Source: Wolbachia endosymbiont (group B) of Parapoynx stratiotata (GTDB lineage Bacteria > Pseudomonadota > Alphaproteobacteria > Rickettsiales > Anaplasmataceae). From it: a DNA stretch of 64,000 nt. The DNA lies in the NCBI RefSeq assembly GCF_947250635.1, contig NZ_OX366335.1, positions 1,364,001 to 1,428,000 on the forward strand. The letters are read 5' to 3'. A program made the position numbers and the translations under genes. The notes under the pieces were generated by a model, which saw only the letters and a list, made by a program, of their open reading frames with translations, searched no databases and was not told where the DNA came from. This document shows positions 1-8,369 of this stretch, piece by piece; position 1 is the stretch's first letter, and each line of letters opens with the position of its first letter.

Positions 1-412
1 TGTTCACCAATTTAGTTGGATCCCAGTACTGGGATGATATTATGAAGACCTAGCAGTTTATGACGGTGTCATTCCAGCGCGTGGCTCTGGAATCTAGTTC
101 TTATTACCTGAGTCTTCTGGGTCCCAGTACTCGTATGACAAGAAAAGGGAGTATTGGTTTCAGCATTAGCCATGCATCTGGATCCCAGTATCAAGTACTG
201 GGATGATAAGAGAAAGAGGACACTGGGATGAAATTATGAAGGCCTAGCAGTTTATGACGGTGTCATTCCAGCGCGTGACTCTGGAATCTAGTTCTTATTA
301 CCTGAGTCTTCTGGGTCCCAGTACTCGGATGATAAGAAAAGAAACACTGATATTTGCATGCATCTGAACAGATACAGATGGCTAAAATATTGAAGAAAGT
401 ATACGCGTCAAG
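1..412. repeat. Intergenic region made of duplicated Wolbachia-type repeats
   Basis: No gene is visible. A unit of about 116 bp occurs twice in direct orientation, at 31-146 and 225-340 (offset 194), with only a handful of differences. Both copies carry 'gtcattccagcgcgtg' and end in a 'gggtcccagtactcg' segment. Short palindromes such as 'tcccagtactggga' (21-34) lie in and between the copies. The same core recurs at many other sites in the window, including inside genes. It looks like a dispersed palindromic repeat family plus a recent local duplication. Confidence 0.8.
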
Positions 413-1517
413 TTAAGAGCAACTAGCCTTCTTTGACTTGTTAAGAAAGGTCTTTTTTTCCCTAGATTCTATTATCACATGCTGAAATGACATCGAAGGA
501 TGCTCTTGCTTATTCATGTGATTATGCAAAAAGCCCTTTGAATTTTTACAGCTTGAAAAATCTTTATAAAATTTACTTTCTTTAAATGCTTTAACCTTCT
601 CCTCATTATTTAATGAGCCACGTTTAGAAAAATATTCATCTGTAATGTGAATATATAAACTAATCAACTCAGGAAAAGTGTAATCAGTTTTGTTGGAAGA
701 CTTTAAACACGTAATTGGCAATTTATGTATATCTTTATCAGCTTTTTTCGAATCAATACACTCATCATTTTTTCTTAATATTATATGCTGCTTAAAAAAG
801 CCTTCATATTCCTCAAAATCTTCAAATATTTCTTTTTTTTGATAATCTTTCCTTCTACCGCTTTGATCTATTTTTTCTATTTCTGTTGCAAGTTGCGCTG
901 GCTGTTTTATCGTTTTATCTCCCTCTCGATTAAAGTACATTGTATAAGGAGTAATTGAATTTACGATTTTATATGTCTTCCAGTAGCAGCCAAAAATCTT
1001 TAGTACCAATTTGATTATCGGAGCAAGAAAAATTTTTAATTTTGCTATGAATCCAAAATAATAAAGAGAAGCTTGTTTAAGTGAACTTGCAGCATTGCTA
1101 ACGATGCATCTTAAATGTATATCCTTATACTTAAAATTTTTATGAACCTCTGCAGCCACATGTCCACCTAGGCAGTCTCCAAACAATATGATATCATCTG
1201 GCTTTATACCTTTTTCCAATAAGTTAGTTACAACTGCTATACCAGATTTAACTCTATTGCTACGTATCAATGAACTGTTTTTACTTAAACCAAGTCCAGG
1301 ATAATTAAAAAGATGTACATTGCTCTGTGGCCCAATTCCAATTTTGGGAATAATCTTTACCAGGGCTTAACGCTCTATTTCCACCAATAAAGTATATCAG
1401 ATGTTTTTCACCTCGATTATTGTTTTGATTTTTACCAAGAAGCGTAATTGTCTCTATTTTTATCCCGTTTTGAGTTTTTATAAATTCTCTCTCAGTTTGC
1501 TCTCTTATTTCTTTCAT
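413..1517 (-). pseudogene. Alpha/beta-hydrolase-like protein, frameshifted
   Basis: Two open frames on the minus strand join into one protein of about 365 residues. The first (from 1517) contains 'YFIGGNRALSPG' and stops at 1305. The second frame is open well upstream of its first ATG at 1270 and reads 'VHLFNYPGLGLSKN' across the overlap, then 'ILFGDCLGGHVAAEV'. These match the beta-strand, 'NYPG.G' and nucleophile-elbow regions of alpha/beta hydrolases, but the elbow is G-D-C-L-G with Cys where Ser is usual. One frameshift near 1330-1380 explains the split. The C-terminal 150 residues are Lys-rich and match nothing I recognise. A secreted-effector role is possible but not shown. Confidence 0.6.
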
Positions 1518-1585
1518 ATTTTAACTCTCACTATGCTGGTTTAATTACACAACAAAATCTTAAAAAAATCAACAAACCTTAATTT

Positions 1586-2983
1586 ATGAACAATATAAAC
1601 CTTCTCAAATTCATTGAATTATGCTTTCAAACGGTAGTGCCGGGGTGTGAGTATAATGATTATCAATATATAAAAGTCATAGCAGACAGGCTTGAAGCGG
1701 CAAGTTCAGGTGAAGTGAAAAGAATAATATTCAATATGCCGCCACGTTCAATGAAGTCCATTTGTGTAAGTGTTGCATGGCCCGCATGGATACTTGGAAA
1801 TCAGCCAACTGCAAGAATAATAGTTGCAAGTTATTCTCGGTTGCTTAGCGAAAAGCACTCACTCGATACAAGGTGCATAATGCAATCTGATTGGTATAGA
1901 GAGCTATTTCCGAAAGTAGAATTATGCAAAGATCAAAACACTAAATATAAATTTCAAACAGTGCAAAGAGGATGTCGAATTGCAACATCAGTTGGAGGAA
2001 CATTAACCGGTGAAGGTGGAGATTTCATTATCGTGGATGATCCATTAAGTCCCGCACAAGCTTTGAGCGAAACATTTAGAAAGCGTGCTGCAAACTGGTT
2101 TGATCAGGCTTTAGTAACCAGGCTCAACGACAGAAAAAAAGGAGTTATCGTTCTTGTGATGCACAGACTCCATTTAGAAGATTTAACTGGTCACCTCCTC
2201 TGTAAACCAAGAAACATATGGCATCATGTCTGTTTACCAATAATAGCTGAAGATAAGGAGATTATTTATTCAGTTAATAATCATATTCCAGAGCATGAAC
2301 AGGAAATATACTCAAGAAAAGAAGGTCAATTGTTGTATTCCCTAACTGAAGGAAAAGAAGAAATTGAGATGATAAAAGCTGAACTTGGGAGTTATGGTTT
2401 TGCTGCTCAATACCAACAAAACCCTCTACCACTTTCAAGTGCTATAATTAAACGAGAGTGGTTGAAGCGCTATAAAAATTTTCCTGATAGCCTCTTGCAT
2501 GTAACACAAAGTTGGGATACTGCAATTTCAACAAACAATACAAGTGACTTTAGTGTCTGCACTACCTGGACAAAAGTAGATAATACATTCTATTTACTCG
2601 ATGTATATCGCGCAAAACTTGAATATCCAAAACTTAAAGAGAAAGTTCTATCGCTGGCTGCAAGGTGGAAGCCACACGCAATTTTAATCGAAGCAAAAGC
2701 AAGCGGTCAGCAATTGGTTCAGGAGCTCAGGAAAAACAGTGATTTACCTATTATTCAAATAGTACCACATGATGACAAATTAACTCGATTTCACCGAATT
2801 GTCCCAATTATAGAATCTGAGCGGGTTTTTCTCCCTAACCAAGCAGTATGGCTTAGCGACTTTGAGTATGAGATTTTAATGTTTCCAGAAATCCGTCACG
2901 ACGATCAAGTAGACAGTACCGTGCAATATCTTCAGTGGGTGAGAAATAATATTGCTAGAGTGGTAGCGATACGTTCATTGTAG
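1586..2983 (+). CDS. Phage terminase large subunit (orphan)
   Basis: 465 residues with the two terminase domains in order. An ATPase domain has a Walker A-like loop 'MPPRSMKS' near residues 51-58 and Walker B 'FIIVDDP' near 147-153. A C-terminal RNase H-like nuclease domain has 'SWDTA' near 310, 'ILIEAKASG' near 366 and 'HDDQVDS' near 440, which supply the metal-binding acidic residues. In phages this protein cuts DNA and drives it into the capsid. No portal, capsid or tail gene lies near it, so it is an orphan, either a prophage relic or a domesticated gene. The frame is intact over its full expected length. Confidence 0.85.
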   Translation: MNNINLLKFIELCFQTVVPGCEYNDYQYIKVIADRLEAASSGEVKRIIFNMPPRSMKSICVSVAWPAWILGNQPTARIIVASYSRLLSEKHSLDTRCIMQSDWYRELFPKVELCKDQNTKYKFQTVQRGCRIATSVGGTLTGEGGDFIIVDDPLSPAQALSETFRKRAANWFDQALVTRLNDRKKGVIVLVMHRLHLEDLTGHLLCKPRNIWHHVCLPIIAEDKEIIYSVNNHIPEHEQEIYSRKEGQLLYSLTEGKEEIEMIKAELGSYGFAAQYQQNPLPLSSAIIKREWLKRYKNFPDSLLHVTQSWDTAISTNNTSDFSVCTTWTKVDNTFYLLDVYRAKLEYPKLKEKVLSLAARWKPHAILIEAKASGQQLVQELRKNSDLPIIQIVPHDDKLTRFHRIVPIIESERVFLPNQAVWLSDFEYEILMFPEIRHDDQVDSTVQYLQWVRNNIARVVAIRSL

Positions 2984-3113
2984 CTTGAAAAGGTTCCTCG
3001 GAATTGTGTATAATTTTTTTAACTGAGCTTATTTAACTTATCCATTTTCTGAATGATATTTTAGGGTTTATTGAAATAAATACTACGCAAAAATTCTATC
3101 TCTGGGTGCTTAG

Positions 3114-3635
3114 ATGAATATCTTTATATTAGACGAAAATCCTGTAACTGCAGCACAAATGTTATGCGATAAGCACATAGTAAAAATGCCGCTAGAAACT
3201 GCTCAATTGCTTAGCAGTGTTTTTTCAATAGCATTGAAAGAGCCAAATCCTTTAGTCAGCATTACAAACCAGAATATAGAAGTTCCATATAAACTTACTC
3301 ACAAAAACCATCCTTGTTCTTTATGGGCTAGACAATCAAAAGGAAACTTTGATTGGTTAATAAAACATGGAAAAGAATTGTGTATAGAATATAGCTTGCG
3401 ATACAAAAGAACGCATAAATCCGAAGAAGTTATAGATTGGTGCGATAATAACAAGGATTTGCTAATATTTCGATCAGCTGATATACAAGCTTTTACACAA
3501 GCGTTACCTGATCGATATAAATGTAGTAACCCAATAGAAGCATATAGAGAATATTACCTAAAAGAAAAGATGAGATTTGCTAAGTGGGAAAAAGGTAGAG
3601 AAGCACCAGATTGGTTGCTAGACAAAATGCTATAG
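3114..3635 (+). CDS. Conserved phage-type protein of unknown function
   Basis: 173 residues beginning 'MNIFILDENPVTAAQMLCDKHIVKM'-like sequence (key residues D7, A13, C18, D19, K20, H21, K24, E28). This N-terminal pattern (xLDxxPxxAAxxxCDKHxxKMxLE) is one I associate with a protein family found in phages and scattered bacteria, with no experimentally established role that I can name. The rest is rich in aromatic and charged residues and has no membrane segment. It lies 130 bp after the terminase gene on the same strand, so both may come from one phage-derived island. Confidence 0.6.
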   Translation: MNIFILDENPVTAAQMLCDKHIVKMPLETAQLLSSVFSIALKEPNPLVSITNQNIEVPYKLTHKNHPCSLWARQSKGNFDWLIKHGKELCIEYSLRYKRTHKSEEVIDWCDNNKDLLIFRSADIQAFTQALPDRYKCSNPIEAYREYYLKEKMRFAKWEKGREAPDWLLDKML

Positions 3636-3639
3636 GTTA

Positions 3640-3760
3640 TAAAATTATCCAAACCGATCATAAAAAAGGTAGAATTGAAGTTGCAAAAGCAATGCTGGCT
3701 GATAATGTTGATGTTTATCAAGTTTATTGATCTTTCTATTTGTGAGATTAAAGAATTCAG
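3640..3760 (+). pseudogene. Remnant of a PD-(D/E)XK (Rpn-type) transposase C-terminus
   Basis: One frame reads 'HKKGRIEVAKAMLADNVDVYQV'-like sequence and a second, shifted by a frameshift, continues 'FIDLSICEIKEF'. The pattern K.KIEVAK.ML..g.di..I...t.LS..EI is typical of the C-terminus of Rpn/PDDEXK-family transposases common in Rickettsiales. Only about 40 residues remain and no catalytic core is present. The longer minus-strand frame over this stretch shows no protein-like features. Confidence 0.5.
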
Positions 3761-3843
3761 TAAACTGTTATTCCCAGTATATGGTAGGCTACTTGCACTA
3801 TAGAGTGTCATGTACACATCTGTACTAACAAGCAGAGGTAAAT

Positions 3844-4488
3844 CTAAGTCAGTTTAGATATAACATTTACTTTAAAAAACTTTATTTTATGCTGATATTC
3901 TAGCGCTTTTCTGTGGTATTTTGTTGGGGTATAATTTGCAAAACTATCTTCCTTATAGGTTAAAAAATTACACTGCTTTATATGTAACTCTATCCACTCT
4001 GCATAATCCTGATGATCAGTTGCAATAAATATTTCACCTGTGACAAGTATTTTTTTTGCTAATAAATTTAAAAATTCCGTATTAATTAACCGTCTTTTGT
4101 TGTGACTTCTTTTTGGCCATGGATCTGGAAAGAGAATAAAGAATTTTTCAACACTGTGGTCAGGAAAATTGACAATTAATTCTCTTGCATCTTCTGTCCA
4201 TATTAAAATATTTTTTATGCTGTGTGCTTCTATACTTTTTAGCAAGGAAGAGACCCCCTTTAAATAAGGCTCACATCCTATAAATAATAGATCAGATTCA
4301 TTGAATGCCTGATAGAGCATATTTTCACCATTACCGAAACCTATTTCTACTCGTATTCTTTTTTGTAAGTCTACGATCTTTTTTATAGATTCCTTGCTGT
4401 TTTTAATAGAATACTTCTCCAAAACATTCAACTTCAACCTAGATCTTCTGGAAAATGACCTAATCCAATTATTATTCCTAGATAACAT
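3844..4488 (-). CDS. trmB: tRNA (guanine-N7-)-methyltransferase
   Basis: 214 residues. The S-adenosylmethionine-binding motif 'VEIGFGNGENM' and the family signature 'FPDPWPKRSHNKRRL' are both present; the latter binds tRNA and is diagnostic of TrmB. The enzyme makes m7G46 in the variable loop of tRNAs. It is divergent from rpsA, with about 100 bp between the start codons. Length is normal for the family. Confidence 0.93.
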   Translation of the reverse strand: MLSRNNNWIRSFSRRSRLKLNVLEKYSIKNSKESIKKIVDLQKRIRVEIGFGNGENMLYQAFNESDLLFIGCEPYLKGVSSLLKSIEAHSIKNILIWTEDARELIVNFPDHSVEKFFILFPDPWPKRSHNKRRLINTEFLNLLAKKILVTGEIFIATDHQDYAEWIELHIKQCNFLTYKEDSFANYTPTKYHRKALEYQHKIKFFKVNVISKLT

Positions 4489-4551
4489 AACTTACATAAC
4501 TTAATCTTTTATAGCTTAAACAATTCTCGAAATGAATTAATGAGAATTTAC

Positions 4552-4579
4552 TTGTCACTAATTATTAATATTATATAAT
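4552..4579 (+). promoter_or_regulatory. Sigma70-type promoter for rpsA
   Basis: TTGTCA at 4552-4557 and TATAAT at 4574-4579 are separated by 16 bp. This is close to consensus and lies in the trmB-rpsA divergent gap. The expected transcription start is near 4586, only a few bases before the first ATG at 4592, which bears on the choice of start codon. Confidence 0.6.
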
Positions 4580-4591
4580 ATATGAGTTCTA

Positions 4592-6244
4592 ATGAAGTTA
4601 AAATTAAAAGGTATGGAAAGTACAGTTGCTATCAAGAGGCTATCATCAAATAGGTTCATAGAAGAGATATTTCAAGATCAATTTGATAATCAAGATAATA
4701 ACTTTTGTGAAGATTCTTTTGCTAACAAAATCAAAGAAGGAGATGTGGTAGAAGGTATAATCACAAGAAGAAATTCTAATGATATTGTGGTTGATGTTGG
4801 TTTAAAGTCAGACGGAAGAATTCTGATTAAGGAGCTCAGTTGTAATGATGATATCACTGTTGGCTCGAAAATTAGAGTTTATGTTGAAAGAATTGAAGAT
4901 TACCATGGTAATGTTGTTCTTAGTCGTGAGAAAGCAATCAGAGACGAAAAATGGAATAAATTGGAAGAAAGCGCAGTTACAAAAGATGAAGTAACAGGAA
5001 TCATTAAACGCTCAATTAAATGCGGTTTTATTGTTGATCTTGGTGATGGAATAAGTGCGTTTTTACCGCTGAGTCATGTGGATTTGAAGCAAATAAAAGA
5101 TGCTAATCACCTTATTGAAACTGAACAAAAATTCATCGTGCTTAAAATGGATAAGAAGCAGGGGAATATTGTAGTATCAAGAAAGCTGGTATTAGAGAAA
5201 TTGCATGCTGGTGAAAAAATTAAGTTTTTAGAATCTTTAAATGAAGGTGATGTAGTAGAAGGCAAAATAAAAAGCATCACTCACTACGGTGCATTTGTTG
5301 GCATTCATGAATCAGATACAGTGGGAGTTATAGATGGGCTGCTACATATTACAGATATCTCTTGGAGTAATGTAAGTCATCCATCTGCAATTTTTTCTTA
5401 TGGTCAGCATATAAAAACTAAAATTATAAAAATAGATAGAGAAAATGGAAAAATCTCCCTGGGTGTAAAACAATTAGGAGACAATCCTTGGCAAGATCTA
5501 GAGTCAAAATGTCCAATTAACAGCGTACACAAAGGATGTGTAACGGGTATAAAAGATTGTGGATTCATTGTTGAGATTAAACCTGGGATTGCGGGTTTGG
5601 TACACTCATCAGAAATAACTTGGAACAAGAGTAATTTACCAATCAGTAGTTTTGTAACAATAGGACAAGAAGTGGATGTAAAAATTCTCGGTATTGACAT
5701 TATTAAAAATAAGATGAGTTTAAGCACAAAAAGGTGCGTAGAGAATCCTTGGCAAGTATTTATTGATAAATATCCTCTTGGTTCTATTGTTTCTGGTAAA
5801 GTTAAAAGCAACAATGGTTCACAAATATCTGTGACTTTTGATAATTCTGAGATATCTGAGGACGTAGAAGGAACAATTTATATGCAAAATCTAAGTTGGT
5901 CGAAAAACAATTCAGATGAGATAAAAAAGTATAATGTAGGTGATGAAATAGAAGCAAAAGTGATAAGGGCTAACGTAGATCGGACAAGAATTTATCTTGG
6001 AGTAAAGCAAATAGAGTATGATCCTCTTGAAGAACTGATAGAGAAAGTTAAAGTAGGGGATAAAATTCAGGTTACTGTAAGTAAGAGAGAGGAAAATGGT
6101 CTAATCGTTGAGGTTGAGAACAATGTAACCCTTTTAGTAGATCAAGAGCATTTACCAGAAAATAAAAAGTTTTCTATATCAGAAAAAATACAAGTTGAAG
6201 TAGTAGGTGTTGAAAAATATAATATAATATTATCTGCCAAATAA
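4592..6244 (+). CDS. rpsA: 30S ribosomal protein S1
   Basis: 550 residues, near the 557 of E. coli S1, with six S1 RNA-binding repeats: roughly 50-115, 131-197, 216-292, 308-376, 395-462 and 483-550. Typical phrases are 'EGDVVEGIITR', 'GDVVEGKIKSITHYGAFV' and 'GLLHITDISW'. It binds mRNA on the 30S subunit. Two starts are possible: ATG 4592, or ATG 4613. The promoter predicts a leader of only about six bases for the first, so the second could be used. An HU/IHF-type gene follows after 19 bp, an arrangement also seen as rpsA-ihfB in other proteobacteria. Confidence 0.95.
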   Translation: MKLKLKGMESTVAIKRLSSNRFIEEIFQDQFDNQDNNFCEDSFANKIKEGDVVEGIITRRNSNDIVVDVGLKSDGRILIKELSCNDDITVGSKIRVYVERIEDYHGNVVLSREKAIRDEKWNKLEESAVTKDEVTGIIKRSIKCGFIVDLGDGISAFLPLSHVDLKQIKDANHLIETEQKFIVLKMDKKQGNIVVSRKLVLEKLHAGEKIKFLESLNEGDVVEGKIKSITHYGAFVGIHESDTVGVIDGLLHITDISWSNVSHPSAIFSYGQHIKTKIIKIDRENGKISLGVKQLGDNPWQDLESKCPINSVHKGCVTGIKDCGFIVEIKPGIAGLVHSSEITWNKSNLPISSFVTIGQEVDVKILGIDIIKNKMSLSTKRCVENPWQVFIDKYPLGSIVSGKVKSNNGSQISVTFDNSEISEDVEGTIYMQNLSWSKNNSDEIKKYNVGDEIEAKVIRANVDRTRIYLGVKQIEYDPLEELIEKVKVGDKIQVTVSKREENGLIVEVENNVTLLVDQEHLPENKKFSISEKIQVEVVGVEKYNIILSAK

Positions 6245-6263
6245 CTTCTTGTGCTTCATATAA

Positions 6264-6542
6264 ATGGCAACGAAATCTGATATAATAGCAAAAGTGGCAA
6301 AAAAACACCTTTTGTTAGATAAGGTCATTATAGCAGACATAGTTGATAGTTTCTTTCGAGTGTTTTCAAACACGTTGAAATATCATAATAGAGTTGAAAT
6401 CAGGGGGTTTGGTTCTTTTTCAATTAGAAGCTATAACTTGAAAGAAGCAAGTAATTTGACGTCACAGAAGGTTGCAAAACATCAATACTTTAAAACTTAT
6501 TTTCGTAGCAGTAAAAAGTTATCCCTCTTGATAAATGAATAA
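6264..6542 (+). CDS. HU/IHF family DNA-binding protein
   Basis: 92 residues with the HU/IHF fold signature. 'MATKSDIIAKVAKKHLL' at the start resembles the helix 1 region, and 'RVEIRGFGSFSIRSY' is the conserved beta segment (V-E-x-R-G-F-G-S-F) leading into the DNA-binding arm. Its place directly after rpsA is that of ihfB in many proteobacteria, so an IHF-beta-like role is likely. The arm is divergent ('LTSQKVAKHQYFKTYF'), so the exact subfamily is uncertain. Confidence 0.8.
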   Translation: MATKSDIIAKVAKKHLLLDKVIIADIVDSFFRVFSNTLKYHNRVEIRGFGSFSIRSYNLKEASNLTSQKVAKHQYFKTYFRSSKKLSLLINE

Positions 6543-6585
6543 AAATCTATATTGTAATTTTGAAAGTTGTACAATATAGCATCAT

Positions 6586-6903
6586 ATGCAAGTAGTAGAA
6601 ATAGTTATACATAATAACACATATAAAATATCTTGCGAAAGTAAAAAGAAGGACCATTTATTACAACTTGCTAATAGCTTCAACAAGCTAGTTAGCTCCA
6701 TATCTCAAAGAACTGGAGGTAAGGGCTCAGATGCATTAAATTTCTTACTTGCAGCATTGACTCTCGAAGACAAAATTTTAGAATTAACAAAGCGATTAGA
6801 CGAAATAAATCAAGAATGCAAAAAGTATAGGGAGGAAAAAAGAGTAGAATATGCTGAAGTATTAGATAGGGTAAACAAGATTATTGGGTGCATAAGTGAT
6901 TAA
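6586..6903 (+). CDS. zapA: Cell division protein ZapA
   Basis: 105 residues. The N-terminal beta-rich domain ('VEIVIHNNTYKISC') and a long C-terminal coiled coil ('ALTLEDKILELTKRLDEINQ') are the ZapA layout. ZapA bundles FtsZ filaments at the division site. The gene is cotranscribed in direction with the HU/IHF gene (44 bp gap), and its 3' end overlaps the convergent sdhE by 23 bp. Confidence 0.8.
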   Translation: MQVVEIVIHNNTYKISCESKKKDHLLQLANSFNKLVSSISQRTGGKGSDALNFLLAALTLEDKILELTKRLDEINQECKKYREEKRVEYAEVLDRVNKIIGCISD

Positions 6904-7153
6904 AGCAAGCAATCAAATCGACTACCTCACTACTCAAATCAGGGGGGAGAAGTTTCTTACGAGTGATGTAACAATATAATTCGCAATCATCAAGATCAAC
7001 TATTTTTTCGTATTCAATTAGTTCACTTAAGGAAAATTTATCAAGATATTTCAATGCAAAATGCCCTAAAAGTATATCAGTTTCTTTACAACCCCTATGC
7101 CAACTCCTATACATCAGTTTTCTTCTTAATAAGGAGATATCTATCATTGTCAT
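6881..7153 (-). CDS. sdhE: Succinate dehydrogenase flavinylation factor SdhE
   Basis: 90 residues. 'RRKLMYRSWHRGCKETD' carries the RGxxE motif (R-G-C-K-E) that defines the SdhE/Sdh5 family, which helps attach FAD covalently to the flavoprotein subunit of succinate dehydrogenase. 'LLGHFALKYLDKFSLSEL' fits the following helices. It is convergent with zapA and divergent from rseP. The start may instead be the Met two codons downstream. Confidence 0.85.
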   Translation of the reverse strand: MTMIDISLLRRKLMYRSWHRGCKETDILLGHFALKYLDKFSLSELIEYEKIVDLDDCELYCYITRKKLLPPDLSSEVVDLIACFNHLCTQ

Positions 7154-7246
7154 TAAACTTTTTTTTAATTTAAAGACTAAACTAAATACTTGTCAAGCAA
7201 GGCGCATTTTAATATACTCAACGTTTGATTAAGATTTAAAACATAG

Positions 7247-8362
7247 GTGGAATTAATTTCTCATCAACTTAGCGCTGGAATATATTATTTTTTATCGTTT
7301 TCTTTAATAATTTCTATCATAGTATTCGTGCATGAATATGGGCATTATATTGTCGCTAAAGCATGCAAGGTTAAAGTTGAATCTTTTTCTATAGGCTTTG
7401 GTCCTGAAATTTTTGGTTTTAACGACAAGTCTGGAACTAGATGGAAATTAAGTGCCTTTCCATTGGGTGGCTACGTTAAAATGTTAGGGGATACTAATGC
7501 AGCAAGCGTTCCTGTTGATCAACAAAAATTAACTGAAGAAGAAAAATTATACTCATTCCATACAAAACCTCGATATCAAAAAGCAGCAATAGTTTTTGCA
7601 GGACCTTTTGCAAACATGATATTTACCGTTATAGCTTTCACAATATTTTTCAGCGTGGCAGGTTATTATCGTACTCCACCAGTAATTGGTAATGTAATTG
7701 AAGAAAGTGCAGCAAAGCAAGCTGGCCTATTACCAGGTGACACTATTACACAGATCAATGAGTACAAAATAAAATACTTTGAAGATATTTCACGCGTGAT
7801 AATGTCCAATCCTGAAACAAGAATAGAAATTAAGTATAGCAGAAATAACGAAGAGTACAGAACTATTCTAACTCCGTTTACAGTTGAGGATAGAGATGTC
7901 TTTGGTAACATAATAGAAAGAAAAACTATAGGAATTACCTCAATTAATATGATAGGGTTAAAACAGTCATCTTTTCTTGGAGCTGCTAGCCTATCAGTGA
8001 ATGAAACCTACCACACTATGTGTTTAACAATCAAAGCACTCTTTCAAATTGTTGTTGGTAAAAGGAGTATAAATGAAATAGGTGGGCCAATAAAAATTGC
8101 AAAATATTCAGGGCAATCAGCTAAAAAGGGACTTATGATGGTTCTATATTTTATGGCAATTATTTCAGCTAATTTAGCTGCAATTAACTTGCTGCCAATA
8201 CCACTACTAGATGGTGGGCATTTATTTCATTATATTATAGAAGCAGTTATACGTAGAGATTTGAGTTTGAAATATCAAAAATATGCAGTCACTTTTGGTG
8301 CTACCATACTGTTTTTGTTGATGGCAGTTGCAATCACAAATGATATTAGGCATCTTTTTTAA
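7247..8362 (+). CDS. rseP: Site-2 intramembrane zinc protease RseP
   Basis: 371 residues from a GTG start. The catalytic 'VHEYGHYIVAK' (HExxH) lies in the first membrane helix, a PDZ-like domain with 'GLLPGDTITQINEYKI' sits in the middle, and 'NLLPIPLLDGGHLFHYIIE' carries the distal catalytic Asp near the C-terminus. Four membrane segments are visible. In other bacteria it cleaves anti-sigma factors and signal-peptide remnants. It is the first gene of a tight rseP-bamA-skp-fabZ cluster. Confidence 0.93.
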   Translation: MELISHQLSAGIYYFLSFSLIISIIVFVHEYGHYIVAKACKVKVESFSIGFGPEIFGFNDKSGTRWKLSAFPLGGYVKMLGDTNAASVPVDQQKLTEEEKLYSFHTKPRYQKAAIVFAGPFANMIFTVIAFTIFFSVAGYYRTPPVIGNVIEESAAKQAGLLPGDTITQINEYKIKYFEDISRVIMSNPETRIEIKYSRNNEEYRTILTPFTVEDRDVFGNIIERKTIGITSINMIGLKQSSFLGAASLSVNETYHTMCLTIKALFQIVVGKRSINEIGGPIKIAKYSGQSAKKGLMMVLYFMAIISANLAAINLLPIPLLDGGHLFHYIIEAVIRRDLSLKYQKYAVTFGATILFLLMAVAITNDIRHLF

Positions 8363-8369
8363 GATACAT

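Noticed and set aside
1586..3635. Complete prophage
   Set aside because: Only a terminase and one phage-type gene are present, with no structural, lysis or integrase genes.
5404..5814. 136-codon frame on the minus strand within rpsA
   Set aside because: Antisense shadow of a strongly supported gene with clear S1 repeats. The same applies to the other long antisense frames over ffh, fabH, plsX and der.
8328..8369. Longer start for bamA inside rseP
   Set aside because: The signal peptide begins at ATG 8370; the extension overlaps rseP and would bury the signal sequence.
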